Assembly: GCA_020628545.1 (NCBI GenBank)
Contig: JAHDEX010000009.1
Span: 1-39,708 of the forward strand
Direction: 5' to 3'
From: Paracoccaceae bacterium
Lineage (GTDB): Bacteria > Pseudomonadota > Alphaproteobacteria > Rhodobacterales > Rhodobacteraceae
Length of the DNA: 39,708 nucleotides
Below, one piece after another: positions 7,088-15,547 of the stretch (its first letter is position 1; each line of letters begins with the position of its first letter). Both the position numbers and the translations under genes were made by a program. The notes beneath the pieces are model-generated. The model searched no databases, was not told the origin of the DNA, and saw only the letters and a program-made list of their open reading frames with translations.

Positions 7088-8689
7088 TTAGGTGAACCAC
7101 CAGCGGCTGGCATACCGGTAGCCGTCCATCTGCCATGCAGGCGACAGGCTATCGCCGCGGCCCACATTGGACCGGCGGGCGTAGACGAAGTTCGGGAAGT
7201 ACGGGATAAGCGTACCGCCTTCATCACGCGCAATCACGGCCATGTCGCGATACATCTCTGCACGCAGGCTATCGTCCAGTTCAGATTTGGCAGCGTTCAG
7301 CAGCGTGTTGAACTGTTCGTTCTCAAAGCGGCTTTCATTCCAAGCAGCCCCTGCAGAATAGGCAAGAGAGTACATCACATCTGGTGTCGGGCGTGCGCCC
7401 CAGACCACCATGCACCATGGCTTCACCAACCAAACGTCAGACCAGTAACCATCGTTCGGCTCACGCACGACGTTGATGTTGATACCGGCAGCCTTCGCAT
7501 GCTCGGCCATAAGGATCGATGCATCGACAGCGCCGGTGGTGATTGAGTCAGCGGTCGAGAAGTTGACCGTCAGACCTTCCATATCAACGCTCTTCAAAAG
7601 CGCTCTGGCCTGATCAGGGTCGTACTGACGCTGTTCGATGTCTTCTGGCCAATACGGCATCGCGGGCGAGTGGTGGAAGTCGTTCCCGATTGTTGCCGCG
7701 CCGAAAGTAATCTTTTCGACGAGCTCTTCACGGTTCACTGCCAGTTTCAGCGCGTTGCGCACCTCTGGGATGTCGAATGGCGCGGTGTCCATATGCATCG
7801 GCATCGTGACGGCCTGTGCAGAGGCCACGTTCTCAACTTCGATGTTGGGGTCACGACCAAGCAGTCCGAGCGTCTTGTTTTCCAACAGCGACGCGGTGTC
7901 GACATCGCCGGTGACCAGTGCAGTCTGACGCGCGTTCGGGTCGTTGATGACCAGCATTTCGATCTCATCGAAATAGGCGCCTTCACCGTGCCAACCGTCG
8001 TGGCGGACAAGACGGCCACCGGTGCCGAATTCCATGTCGACGATTTTGTATGGGCCAGAGCCGATACCGGACTGCCAGTCTGCGGTCCCATCTGGGTTCG
8101 CAGGTACAATCGCGAGATGATAATCGGTCAACAGCCATGGCAGGTCAGCGTTGCCACCGGACAATTTGAAAGTGACGCTGTCACCGTTGTCCACGATGTC
8201 TTCAACACCTGCCAACAGCGCTTTCGCTGCTGAGGTGGAATCGTCGCCCCGGTGGTAGTTCATCGACGCAATCACATCGTTCGCGGTGACCTTGTTCCCG
8301 TTGTGGAAGGTCGCTGCACTGTTCAGCACAAACGTCCATTCCGATGCATCTGGCGTTGCCGACCATTCGGTGGCCAGGTCTGGGCCCAACGTTCCGTCAG
8401 AATTGATCATGGTGAGGAATGACCGGTGTGAGTGCACAAGACCAATGTCAAAGTTCGACTGGTAGACGCCGATATCATGCGTATCGGTTGTGTTGCCGTC
8501 GTGTTGGGCCACGCGCAGCGTACCACCAGACTTCGGCTGCGCCATCGCTGTAGACGTCCACAGACCTGTGGCAGTCATCGCGGTCATTCCTGCAGCCATC
8601 GAGTGGTGCATGAAGTTCCGGCGAGAGATCTTCCCGGTCCGGGCCGCTTCGGCCAGACGGTCGATCATCATTTGATCCTTGAGTGTCAT
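7088..8689 (-). CDS. Peptide/opine-type substrate-binding protein (SBP family 5)
   Basis: Periplasmic binding component of the importer, 533 residues, the usual length for family 5. The N terminus carries a twin-arginine-like signal: SRRNFM around residues 22-27, a hydrophobic stretch and cleavage at AMA-Q near residue 50. The mature part begins SGGTLRVAQHD and contains family features such as ATEWSATPDASEWTFVLNSAATFHNG and the IGSGPYKIVDMEFGTGG turn. ATG 8689 is chosen because GGGAGAA precedes it; the frame stays open to 9148 but that part is not protein-like. First gene of the operon, divergent from the MttB-family gene. The ligand cannot be read from sequence; a methylated amine or peptide is possible from context. 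Confidence 0.92.
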   Translation of the reverse strand: MTLKDQMMIDRLAEAARTGKISRRNFMHHSMAAGMTAMTATGLWTSTAMAQPKSGGTLRVAQHDGNTTDTHDIGVYQSNFDIGLVHSHRSFLTMINSDGTLGPDLATEWSATPDASEWTFVLNSAATFHNGNKVTANDVIASMNYHRGDDSTSAAKALLAGVEDIVDNGDSVTFKLSGGNADLPWLLTDYHLAIVPANPDGTADWQSGIGSGPYKIVDMEFGTGGRLVRHDGWHGEGAYFDEIEMLVINDPNARQTALVTGDVDTASLLENKTLGLLGRDPNIEVENVASAQAVTMPMHMDTAPFDIPEVRNALKLAVNREELVEKITFGAATIGNDFHHSPAMPYWPEDIEQRQYDPDQARALLKSVDMEGLTVNFSTADSITTGAVDASILMAEHAKAAGININVVREPNDGYWSDVWLVKPWCMVVWGARPTPDVMYSLAYSAGAAWNESRFENEQFNTLLNAAKSELDDSLRAEMYRDMAVIARDEGGTLIPYFPNFVYARRSNVGRGDSLSPAWQMDGYRYASRWWFT

Positions 8690-8985
8690 GAGTTCTCCCT
8701 TTTTCGTCTCTACTCTGGGCAAAAGTGTCCAGAGCACTCCCTGCATCAGCCTCTCCGGCCCTCTCCTGACCGGGTCGACCAAAAGCGACATATCAAGATC
8801 AGAACACGATACTCTCGAGATATCTACGGGAAAATTGAGACTTATTGCCCCGTTTGACGCAAATCTTTGTGTTGAATGGCGCTTTTGATAGGTCGGAAAC
8901 AGGCGGTTTGGCTTCGCAAATCGGCCCGACTCGGCCCTGCATGTCGCGTCAATTTGGTGTGACGACCGGGGGAGTGAGGCGCAAA
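8690..8985. promoter_or_regulatory. Divergent promoter region between importer operon and MttB-family gene
   Basis: About 296 bases separate the two divergent starts, and both promoters must lie here. I see no convincing -35/-10 pair or long palindrome. The plus-strand frame of the methyltransferase is open through part of it (from 8845), but those codons lack a start with a ribosome-binding site. Confidence 0.45.
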
Positions 8986-10539
8986 ATGACTGCACAAATA
9001 CCCAAACGGGACCGCGCGGGAGGGCGCGCTGCGCGGCGTGCTCTGCGAACTGCCACGGACTTTGCCATGCTGCCTGGGCTGCGCAATACTCTGCCTTTGT
9101 GTGAGGTGATGGACGGCGCGCAGATTGAGAAGATCGATGCGGCGTCAATGGATATCCTCGAAAACGTCGGAGTTGTTTTCCGCGACGAGATCGCCCTCAC
9201 CCACTGGCGCGAGGCCGGGGCAAAGGTGGAAGGCGAGCGGGTCTACCTCGATCGCGGATTGGTCCGCGAGCTGATCAAGACGATTCCCTCGACGCTGACC
9301 TATCATGCCCGCGATCCGCAAAAGAACGTGGACCTCGGCGGCCGCAACGCGATCCTTGTGCCGATGACGGGCGCGCCCTATCTGCGCGATCTGGATGACG
9401 TGCGCCGCGAACCGACGCTCGATGACCTCGCCACGTTCCACAAACTCTCGCACATGCTCCCTGCGATGCATTCCAGCGCGCATCATATCGTGGAACCCTG
9501 CGATCACCCGATCAGCCACCGCCACCTGCGCATCACCTATTCGTCGATGAAGCATTCCGACAAGACGTTTATGGGCATGACCACCAGCCCAAAGAACGCC
9601 GAAGACGTGATGGAGATGTGCGCGATCCTGTTTGGTGAGGAGTATCTGGAAGATCACCCGGTCACGACCGGCAATTGCAACGGCAACTCGCCGTTGGTGT
9701 GGGATGAAACGATGTTGGGGGCCATGCGGGCCTTCTGCAAACGTAACCAGCCGGTGCTCTGCTCTCCCTTCGTGTTGGGCGGGGCGAATACGCCAGCCTC
9801 TGTCCCTGCCACCGTCGCGCAGTTGAATGCCGAAGCGCTCAGCGCGCTTGCGTACACGCAAGTCATCCGCAAGGGCTGCCCCGCGATCTACGGCCACTAC
9901 TTATCGACCGTCTCGATGAAATCCGGCGCACCGATGGCGGGCACGCCGGAGATTAGCTTGATGAACTTCATGATCGGTCAGATGGCCCGGTATTATGATG
10001 TACCCTGGCGCACGTCGAATACGCTGGGCGGGGCGAAGACCTTTGACGCCCAGGCCGGCTATGAAAGTGCCACGACCCTGTCGTCTGTGATGCACGCAGG
10101 CGCACATTATATATGGCACTCCGCCGGATGGAATGAGGCAGGTATGCATTGCTCTATCGCCAAGTTCATCGTGGACGCCGAACAATGCGCGATGGCCTAC
10201 CGCATGGCCGAAGGGCCAATGTGGGGAGATTTCGACGCAGCCCTCGCCGCCGTGCCGGATGTCGGCCCCGGCGGCCACTACCTCGGCCACCCGCATACCC
10301 AAGACAACTTCCAGACTGCGTTTTTTATGCCAGAGATGTTCGACAACAATTCCATCGAGCAATGGACGGCCGAAGGATCGAAAGAGATCACAGCAAGGGC
10401 GCTGGAGTATGCGCGCAAGATCCTGGACGAATACGAAGAACCGAAACTGGACGACGCGAAGAACGACGCATTGCTGGACTACATCGCCCGCCGCGAGCGG
10501 GAGATCCCGGCAGAGGCAGCTTTGAACCAAACGTTCTGA
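8986..10539 (+). CDS. MttB/trimethylamine methyltransferase-family protein (non-pyrrolysine type)
   Basis: A 517-residue member of the MttB superfamily (COG5598-like), whose characterised members transfer a methyl group from trimethylamine or quaternary amines such as glycine betaine to a corrinoid protein. Family features include MDILENVGVVFRDE near the N terminus, the HHIVEPCDHPISHRHL segment, TGNCNGNSPLVWDE, and the C-terminal GPGGHYLGHPHTQDNFQ motif. No in-frame TAG interrupts the gene, so it lacks pyrrolysine and belongs to the non-Pyl group common in roseobacters. ATG 8986 is preferred because GAGG and GGGGGAG lie just upstream; earlier ATGs (8941, 8845) have none. No corrinoid protein gene is adjacent. 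Divergent from a peptide-type importer, which may bring in the substrate (inference). Confidence 0.85.
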   Translation: MTAQIPKRDRAGGRAARRALRTATDFAMLPGLRNTLPLCEVMDGAQIEKIDAASMDILENVGVVFRDEIALTHWREAGAKVEGERVYLDRGLVRELIKTIPSTLTYHARDPQKNVDLGGRNAILVPMTGAPYLRDLDDVRREPTLDDLATFHKLSHMLPAMHSSAHHIVEPCDHPISHRHLRITYSSMKHSDKTFMGMTTSPKNAEDVMEMCAILFGEEYLEDHPVTTGNCNGNSPLVWDETMLGAMRAFCKRNQPVLCSPFVLGGANTPASVPATVAQLNAEALSALAYTQVIRKGCPAIYGHYLSTVSMKSGAPMAGTPEISLMNFMIGQMARYYDVPWRTSNTLGGAKTFDAQAGYESATTLSSVMHAGAHYIWHSAGWNEAGMHCSIAKFIVDAEQCAMAYRMAEGPMWGDFDAALAAVPDVGPGGHYLGHPHTQDNFQTAFFMPEMFDNNSIEQWTAEGSKEITARALEYARKILDEYEEPKLDDAKNDALLDYIARREREIPAEAALNQTF

Positions 10540-10987
10540 TGCATTTGTCATCGCGTTGAAGCAGGTGAAGTGATGGGCGGACGCGACAACGCCAAACATC
10601 ACAAGTCGGGATCTGTTGTACCGTGCTTTAACGGAATGACGGGTTTGAGCCGAAAGTGGAAATACTGCATCGGAAATGAATGGTTGCGAAACGCGGTTTG
10701 CCGACATTTGCATATGTAAGAACCGACCATTGCTACCGTCAGCCTGCTTGGTGGTCATTCGCTTCGACAGCGATATCTATCGGTGTGTCGTGCACGAGAA
10801 GCCGCGATGCCGGCGCCGCATTCGTATTGCAGGCGTCGTTGGCAGGATGAAAGATTGCCGTCGGGTAGTGATCAGGCACAACCGCCACCCGAATGTCTTC
10901 CAATTGGATTTTCCCAGTTTCAGGTATGCTCCCGTGCCCAGGGCGACTCAATCCATTTCAACGAGCGCGCCGCCTCCCGGTCCGCAC
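10540..10987. other. Non-coding stretch with one weak minus-strand frame
   Basis: No convincing gene lies between the methyltransferase stop and the hairpin at 10988. A minus-strand frame at 10739-10951 (70 codons, containing LEDIRVAVVPDHYPTAIFHP) looks somewhat protein-like. It lacks a ribosome-binding site and any family I recognise, and could be a decayed fragment. Confidence 0.35.
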
Positions 10988-11023
10988 CGTCCTGATCTGC
11001 AGACTTTCATCCAGATCAGGACG
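10988..11023 (-). terminator. 12-bp hairpin downstream of the large secreted protein gene
   Basis: CGTCCTGATCTG at 10988-10999 pairs perfectly with CAGATCAGGACG at 11012-11023 around a 12-base loop, 37 bases after the stop at 11061. There is no T-tract, so its status as an intrinsic terminator is probable rather than sure. Confidence 0.5.
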
Positions 11024-11060
11024 TCTCGGCCGAGAGAGCGGCAGGGTTCGAGAAGACAAG

Positions 11061-12536
11061 TTACGCAAACCCGTCAAAGACGTCGATATTTGTCACCAGA
11101 TAGACGTTGTCGTTGTAGTCGTTGAAACGCCCCGGCCCAAAATCCTGCCCGATGAGATAGGTGTCCTCGACGCGGTCTCCGTTGGCATCGAACAATTCCA
11201 GTACTGTGATCAGATCTCCGTCGGCGTTGAGGTTAGCATCCGTCGAACGCCCAGCAATTTCGAACGAAAAAGGAGCCTCGGTGTCAAAGCTGAACTCAAC
11301 GAGGTCTACAGTGCTGCCCGTCCTGTACGGGAAGATGGTCTGGGAGTCGGCGACGTCGTGGCCGCTGGCCGCAAGCGTTCCGCCCGGTGTGTAGGCCGCC
11401 GTGTCGGTCACATCGCCAATCGTTTCATCATAGGTCTGTGCCCGCACGCGGATCGGCGAGCCGGCAGTTGTGCCATGTGATGCAAATACCTGAAGTACAG
11501 TGATGTCTTCGTCCGGATTGGCCGCCTGGAAATAGGAGGCCTCGCGCAGTTCGCCATCGACCTCGACGGCGGCTTCCCCCGCAACCAGCGTCGGCACACC
11601 CTGAAAGCTGACGTCGTTTTGAGTGACCACAGTGCCATCGGCGAAGTTGGCCCAGCCAAAGAACTCGGTGATTGACTCAAGCAGCGGTTCATTGGCGCCA
11701 CCCACGGCTGGGGCCCACAATCCGCGAAGCGCAACGGCAGCGTCTTCAATGGTCGGATCGGTCGCGATCAAATTCAGGCTGCCCTCATAGACCGCCCCGC
11801 CGTTTGCGTCCGTGAAATCGCCGCCTTGGCCATCCGCGTCAAACAGAACGTCGATGTCCAAGGACCCACCCGCCGCAATCGTAACCCCGACAAGCGCTGC
11901 CGGATCGATGACGGAGAACGGACCTGTGACCTCGAAGTCAGCTACGGTGACATCAACGTCAGACGTGTTCTCGACGGTGATTGTATCTTCCCGACGATCC
12001 CGCTGCCGCCTGGTAAGCTCTTCGATCTCGTGGAAGTAGAAGGCATCTGCAGCACCGGCGAGGTCAAATTCATAGTCGGGAGCGATCGCAGAAATGGTCT
12101 CCGGGTCCGGATCGGGTGTTGGGTCAACCGGAACGTCTCCGACGGGATCAAGCAAGATCAATTGATCATCTTCGAGATTGAATGACCCTCTGGAATTCAC
12201 AACATAGATGCGCCCAGACGGGCCATGGACCGCCACATCAAGCGGATTGTTGAACCCATCCGCGATGACATTCGCACCCATGACGTTACCGGCTGCATCA
12301 ACCTGCAAGCCCAGAATGCGGTCTCCGCCGGAAGACTCGCTCACCAGCAATGTTCCGTTCAACGCGCCCCCAAATGCATTGGATTGATACTCCTCAGAGC
12401 CGTTGGGAGAACGGTTCCGACCGAAGTCATAGGCAAAACCCTGATAGTCGGGATCAGGCTGAACGCCGACCTCATAGCCGCGTCCGTTGTCGTTATCGAC
12501 TTCCGCGACATCGACGCCCGACGTGGGGTTCCCCCC
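11061..12536 (-). CDS. C-terminal part of frameshifted large secreted protein
   Basis: Continuation of the upstream coding sequence after a one-base shift at 12531-12537. The part that joins on begins GGNPTSGVDVAEVDNDNG and finishes the beta-propeller (YQGFAYDFGRNRSPNG, SNAFGGALNGTLLVSESSGG, NNPLDVAVHGPSGRIYVVN). After a Pro/Asp linker (PTPDPDPE) come an Ig-like, choice-of-anchor-type domain (about NTSDVDVTVADFEVTGPF) and a further beta-rich region ending NDYNDNVYLVTNIDVFDGFA. There is no start codon of its own with a ribosome-binding site; the frame is merely open back to 12764. Alone it could not be exported. Restoring the frame gives 1164 residues in all. Confidence 0.75.
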   Translation of the reverse strand, partial: GGNPTSGVDVAEVDNDNGRGYEVGVQPDPDYQGFAYDFGRNRSPNGSEEYQSNAFGGALNGTLLVSESSGGDRILGLQVDAAGNVMGANVIADGFNNPLDVAVHGPSGRIYVVNSRGSFNLEDDQLILLDPVGDVPVDPTPDPDPETISAIAPDYEFDLAGAADAFYFHEIEELTRRQRDRREDTITVENTSDVDVTVADFEVTGPFSVIDPAALVGVTIAAGGSLDIDVLFDADGQGGDFTDANGGAVYEGSLNLIATDPTIEDAAVALRGLWAPAVGGANEPLLESITEFFGWANFADGTVVTQNDVSFQGVPTLVAGEAAVEVDGELREASYFQAANPDEDITVLQVFASHGTTAGSPIRVRAQTYDETIGDVTDTAAYTPGGTLAASGHDVADSQTIFPYRTGSTVDLVEFSFDTEAPFSFEIAGRSTDANLNADGDLITVLELFDANGDRVEDTYLIGQDFGPGRFNDYNDNVYLVTNIDVFDGFA

Positions 12537-14556
12537 CGTCGCGGATATGCTCGCCGCGGGTCGGGTTTGGATGGCCGTAATACCCGCCCTCGACAATGCG
12601 GTAGAGGTAATCCTGCTGGGTTTCGCCGTTTGTGATGGACTCGTCCTGTGGCGTATTCGGATCGTCCGGCGAATTGCCCCCTGCTGCCGATCCGTTGTTG
12701 GGCACGTAGAGCGACCCGTTGGAATGCCAGACCAGATCGTAGGAATTCCGATTACCCGTCGCATAGAGCGTCACCGGCGCGCCGGCCGCGAACGGGTCGT
12801 AAGTTCCGCCATCTTCGGTACGCAGATCGAACCCGCCCGCCGGTGGCGTCGCGGTAGGATCAACGCGCAGGACTGAGGCCGACAGGAGCGTTTCCTCCCG
12901 GAAGGCCCAGGCCGCATCCGGGGCGCTCATGGCACTCAGACCGCCGACATTGACGTAAAGTGCCCCGTCCGGACCTGCTTCGATCGAGTTGACCATGTGA
13001 TCGCGCGATGACCGTGGCAATCCGGTCGCGTAGTCAGTCACCTCGCCTGTGAAGGCGGCACCGTCATCAATATCGATGTAGGAGATGTTGCCCGAGAACC
13101 GGTCCTGCCCTTCCTGGAAGACGGTCGCATTATTTGAGAACCACAAACGGCCAGGGACGTCGGGGTCCCACTCAAGACCGATAAGCGTCCGGGGGTCGTC
13201 GGCAGTTGAGATCGAGATGCTTTGCTTGTTCGAAAGCCCGCCGTCCGCGTCAATCGTCCAGCGGATGATTTGCCCGTCGAGCGTGGTTGCGTAAAGCATC
13301 GTCTCGTCTTGAGACACCGCGATACTTGCATAGGGGTCGCCACCGTCAACGACGCTGCGGTCGAAGTGGATATCACCTGCGGTGTCCCCGGGCGTACCGC
13401 CCACTGCTGGGCCGTTTCCGGTCGTGAACGTCCGCGCGATGGAGGTATATTCCTCGCCCGCGTCACTTTGCACCCCGTCCAAAACCAGACTGTAGTTGGT
13501 ATTGGGGTCAAGTTGTTCATCAGGCGTAAAGCTGATGGAATCCCGACCACCCGTTGTGTTGGCAGAACCTTCGACACGCGCCCCGGTATCGGTGTTGATC
13601 AGACGCACGGTGTCGGCGTTCACTGTGTTGAGATCGATTGCATCTTCAGGGGCCCGGACGATGACACCAACGGCAAAGGACGCGTCAGTTGGCACGTTCG
13701 TCTCATTTGGTGTGAGGAAGTTCAGGCTGTCACTGATATCGCCAAGTTCCGGCTGCGTACCCGGCGCATCTCCGATAGAGATGCTGTCGAAGTCAGGGCC
13801 ACTGTCACCATTTGCGATAAGGCGGATGGTGTTCTCGCCCGCAACGAGATCAACGCGGATCGACTCGTCTGCGAAGGTGCGGGCACCGCCGGTCGCTTCA
13901 AACGAGAATGCGTCATTGACGACCACACCGTTTATTTCAAGCAACATGTCGCGCTGACCACCAAAGAGTGCATAGTTGAACGTTAGCGTCTCAGTCCCAT
14001 CCCGGTCAGCGTTGACCGTGAATTCGAGTGATTGCCCAGCAGGCGCCGTGAAGTCCACGAACGCTCCGCCGTCCGCTTCGGGAACACCGTCGACCACGAC
14101 CGCCCCAACGAGCGTGGTGTCTTCGGCTTGGATGATGACACGATCAGTGACAGCATCGTCCCCCGCGTCAGGTGCGGGTTGGCTTCCAGCGGTGAGGCTG
14201 TCGATATTTGGGCCACTCTCGCCGATCGAGACAAGGCGGATATTGTTTTGTCCAGCTTGCAAGTTAATGGTCTGCTGAACAAATTCCCAAGCTGACCAGT
14301 CACCCGTTGTAGTGAAGGTTATTGGATCGGCCAGACGCGTCCCATTGACTTCAATCGCCATTGACCGAGACTCAGCGATACCCAGCGCGTAGCGAATGTC
14401 GAGATCAAACGGTCCCGCCAGATCGGCATCAACGTCCCACTCTAGAAAGCTTCCCGAATCTTCAATGAAATCGACGAAGCTCCCGCCGTCCGCATTCTCA
14501 TGATCATTCGCGATTTCTGCGCCATTCAGCACCGCAGTTTCAGCCTGGATCAGCAT
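12493..14556 (-). CDS. N-terminal part of frameshifted large acidic protein with CBM, Ig-like and propeller domains
   Basis: Starts at ATG 14556, which has GGGAG seven bases upstream on the minus strand. An open frame further upstream to 14613 lacks such a signal. Domains in order: two malectin/CBM6-35-like beta-sandwiches, each opening with a QAET/QAED motif (residues about 3-125 and 135-255, with ADGGSFVDF and ADGGAFVDF in each); an Ig-like Big_5-type domain (FLTPNETNVPTDASFAVGV to TRTFTTG-like end, about 265-365); then a Glc/sorbosone-dehydrogenase-like beta-propeller (HMVNSIEAGPDGALYVNVGG, LYATGNRNSYDLVWHSNGSLYVP, YYGHPNP). It is very acidic and has no N-terminal signal peptide, so a non-Sec route such as type I secretion is possible. 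The frame is lost after GEHIRDGG and ends 15 residues or so later. Likely role: binding or processing of polysaccharide (inference). Confidence 0.8.
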   Translation of the reverse strand: MLIQAETAVLNGAEIANDHENADGGSFVDFIEDSGSFLEWDVDADLAGPFDLDIRYALGIAESRSMAIEVNGTRLADPITFTTTGDWSAWEFVQQTINLQAGQNNIRLVSIGESGPNIDSLTAGSQPAPDAGDDAVTDRVIIQAEDTTLVGAVVVDGVPEADGGAFVDFTAPAGQSLEFTVNADRDGTETLTFNYALFGGQRDMLLEINGVVVNDAFSFEATGGARTFADESIRVDLVAGENTIRLIANGDSGPDFDSISIGDAPGTQPELGDISDSLNFLTPNETNVPTDASFAVGVIVRAPEDAIDLNTVNADTVRLINTDTGARVEGSANTTGGRDSISFTPDEQLDPNTNYSLVLDGVQSDAGEEYTSIARTFTTGNGPAVGGTPGDTAGDIHFDRSVVDGGDPYASIAVSQDETMLYATTLDGQIIRWTIDADGGLSNKQSISISTADDPRTLIGLEWDPDVPGRLWFSNNATVFQEGQDRFSGNISYIDIDDGAAFTGEVTDYATGLPRSSRDHMVNSIEAGPDGALYVNVGGLSAMSAPDAAWAFREETLLSASVLRVDPTATPPAGGFDLRTEDGGTYDPFAAGAPVTLYATGNRNSYDLVWHSNGSLYVPNNGSAAGGNSPDDPNTPQDESITNGETQQDYLYRIVEGGYYGHPNPTRGEHIRDGGEPHVGRRCRGSR
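12531..12537 (-). repeat. Seven-G homopolymer where the reading frame shifts
   Basis: The coding (minus) strand reads GAC followed by seven G and then AACCCC. With six G the protein reads D-G-G-N-P and stays in frame; with seven the frame runs into a stop at 12493. This single tract fully accounts for the split. It could be a sequencing error, a true mutation or a slippage site. Confidence 0.85.
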
Positions 14557-14916
14557 CCCGTAACTCCCAACACTCTTTAACACTCGGCGCCCAATGCGCC
14601 CCATTTCGAGCACAATCCCGCCACAAAAATGTCATGCCTATCCCCCCTTCGATCACTTTTTTTATGATACGCTGTGGCGTAGTTTTTTTGATTTTTTGAG
14701 TGGCTTGGAGGATTGTTCGAGATGTTCACCTTTTTGTGAGGCACTTTTTGACAAAAGTTTTGCATCAACAATGGGCCGAGTACGCCCCTACTGTCCCCCG
14801 AGCTGGAACAATCAGAATCGACCCAACTCCAGCCTCGCTGGCCTGACGCCACACGAATATGCTAACCGGTCACATGGAGATCAAAACCTGAACAGAGCTA
14901 ACCTAGATTAGCGGTC
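14557..14916. other. AT-rich intergenic region with a plus-strand terminator-like hairpin
   Basis: Upstream region of the large protein gene, notably AT-rich with runs of seven T and six T. On the plus strand TACGC at 14668-14672 and GCGTA at 14677-14681 form a small hairpin followed by T7 at 14683-14689, a terminator-like shape although no plus-strand gene precedes it. On the minus strand the region presumably holds the promoter of the large protein gene. No gene is evident. Confidence 0.4.
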
Positions 14917-15216
14917 TCAAAGGCGAGCAGGGCAGTCGTCAAAAGTTGCATCGAAGTCAATAGCATCCTTCTTTTGCGCATTCGACTCCAGAGAAACAGG
15001 TTCCGGATCAACGACGACAAGAACGGGCACGACGGGATCGTCTTCCTCTGGGTCGGTTACTGTCTCGTCGGTTTCGTCCGTCGCTTCTTCGACAGTGTCA
15101 TCTGCGACCGCGTCACTTGCATCGACAGCTCCCAGATCCGCGTCGGCAACCGCAGACGTCGTGCCAACACGTGCAGTCAGAAGTAGGGAGGCAATCGAGG
15201 ATATGTGCGTGCGCAT
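14917..15216 (-). CDS. Small acidic protein with putative signal sequence
   Basis: A 99-residue hypothetical protein. The first 24 residues (MRTHISSIASLLLTARVGTT) could act as a weak signal sequence. The rest is strongly acidic and low in complexity: alternating Asp/Glu/Val/Thr blocks (TDETDETVTDPEEDDPVV), a hydrophobic VPVLVVV patch and a C-terminal region with a single Cys. Codon use is consistent with coding, but the ribosome-binding site before ATG 15216 is weak. It is monocistronic on the minus strand, upstream of the large acidic protein gene. No family recognised and no function assigned. Confidence 0.5.
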   Translation of the reverse strand: MRTHISSIASLLLTARVGTTSAVADADLGAVDASDAVADDTVEEATDETDETVTDPEEDDPVVPVLVVVDPEPVSLESNAQKKDAIDFDATFDDCPARL

Positions 15217-15547
15217 ATCGGTTCACGGTCAGATGGGTTAACCATTTGAGCGGTCAACGCAGCACGCATCCGACCTATGCTAGGCGGTCTTCGGATTTTA
15301 TTTTGGCTTGACCTAAAGTCAGCTGACAAGGTGTGCTCAGTTCTGATTATTATACCTCGCTGTCAGTTTCACACCTTTGGTGACAAGTGCAAATTGTAGC
15401 TTGCATTCAAAACGGCAACTCCACCCCGCAAAGTTACCCTTGCCCAACGTTATCAAAGCTAGATGATCGGGCCTGAGAGAATTTCAATCGCGTCGGATCG
15501 TGGATCCGAACAACAGCGACCGATTTCGGCAGATCTGACTGCATGCG
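15217..15547. other. Intergenic region without a recognisable gene
   Basis: Between the small acidic protein and the oxidoreductase operon. It holds a perfect 10-bp palindrome GTCAGCTGAC at 15318-15327, which may be an operator for the small acidic protein gene. A short inverted repeat, CGGATC and GATCCG separated by three bases, lies near 15495 and could be a weak terminator for the operon ending at 15548. No coding sequence is evident. Confidence 0.35.

Noticed and set aside
8845-8985. N-terminal extension of the MttB-family protein (47 extra codons in frame)
   Set aside because: No ribosome-binding site before the earlier starts, and the extra residues do not resemble the family. ATG 8986 with GAGG upstream is better.
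8690-9148. Long upstream extension of the binding-protein frame
   Set aside because: It is not protein-like, overlaps the divergent methyltransferase gene, and the twin-arginine signal begins only after ATG 8689.
9145-9897. 250-codon minus-strand frame inside the MttB-family gene
   Set aside because: His- and Arg-rich composition and exact overlap show it is a mirror of the real gene on the other strand.
8986-10539. Pyrrolysine-containing trimethylamine methyltransferase
   Set aside because: No in-frame TAG in the gene, so it is of the non-pyrrolysine type.
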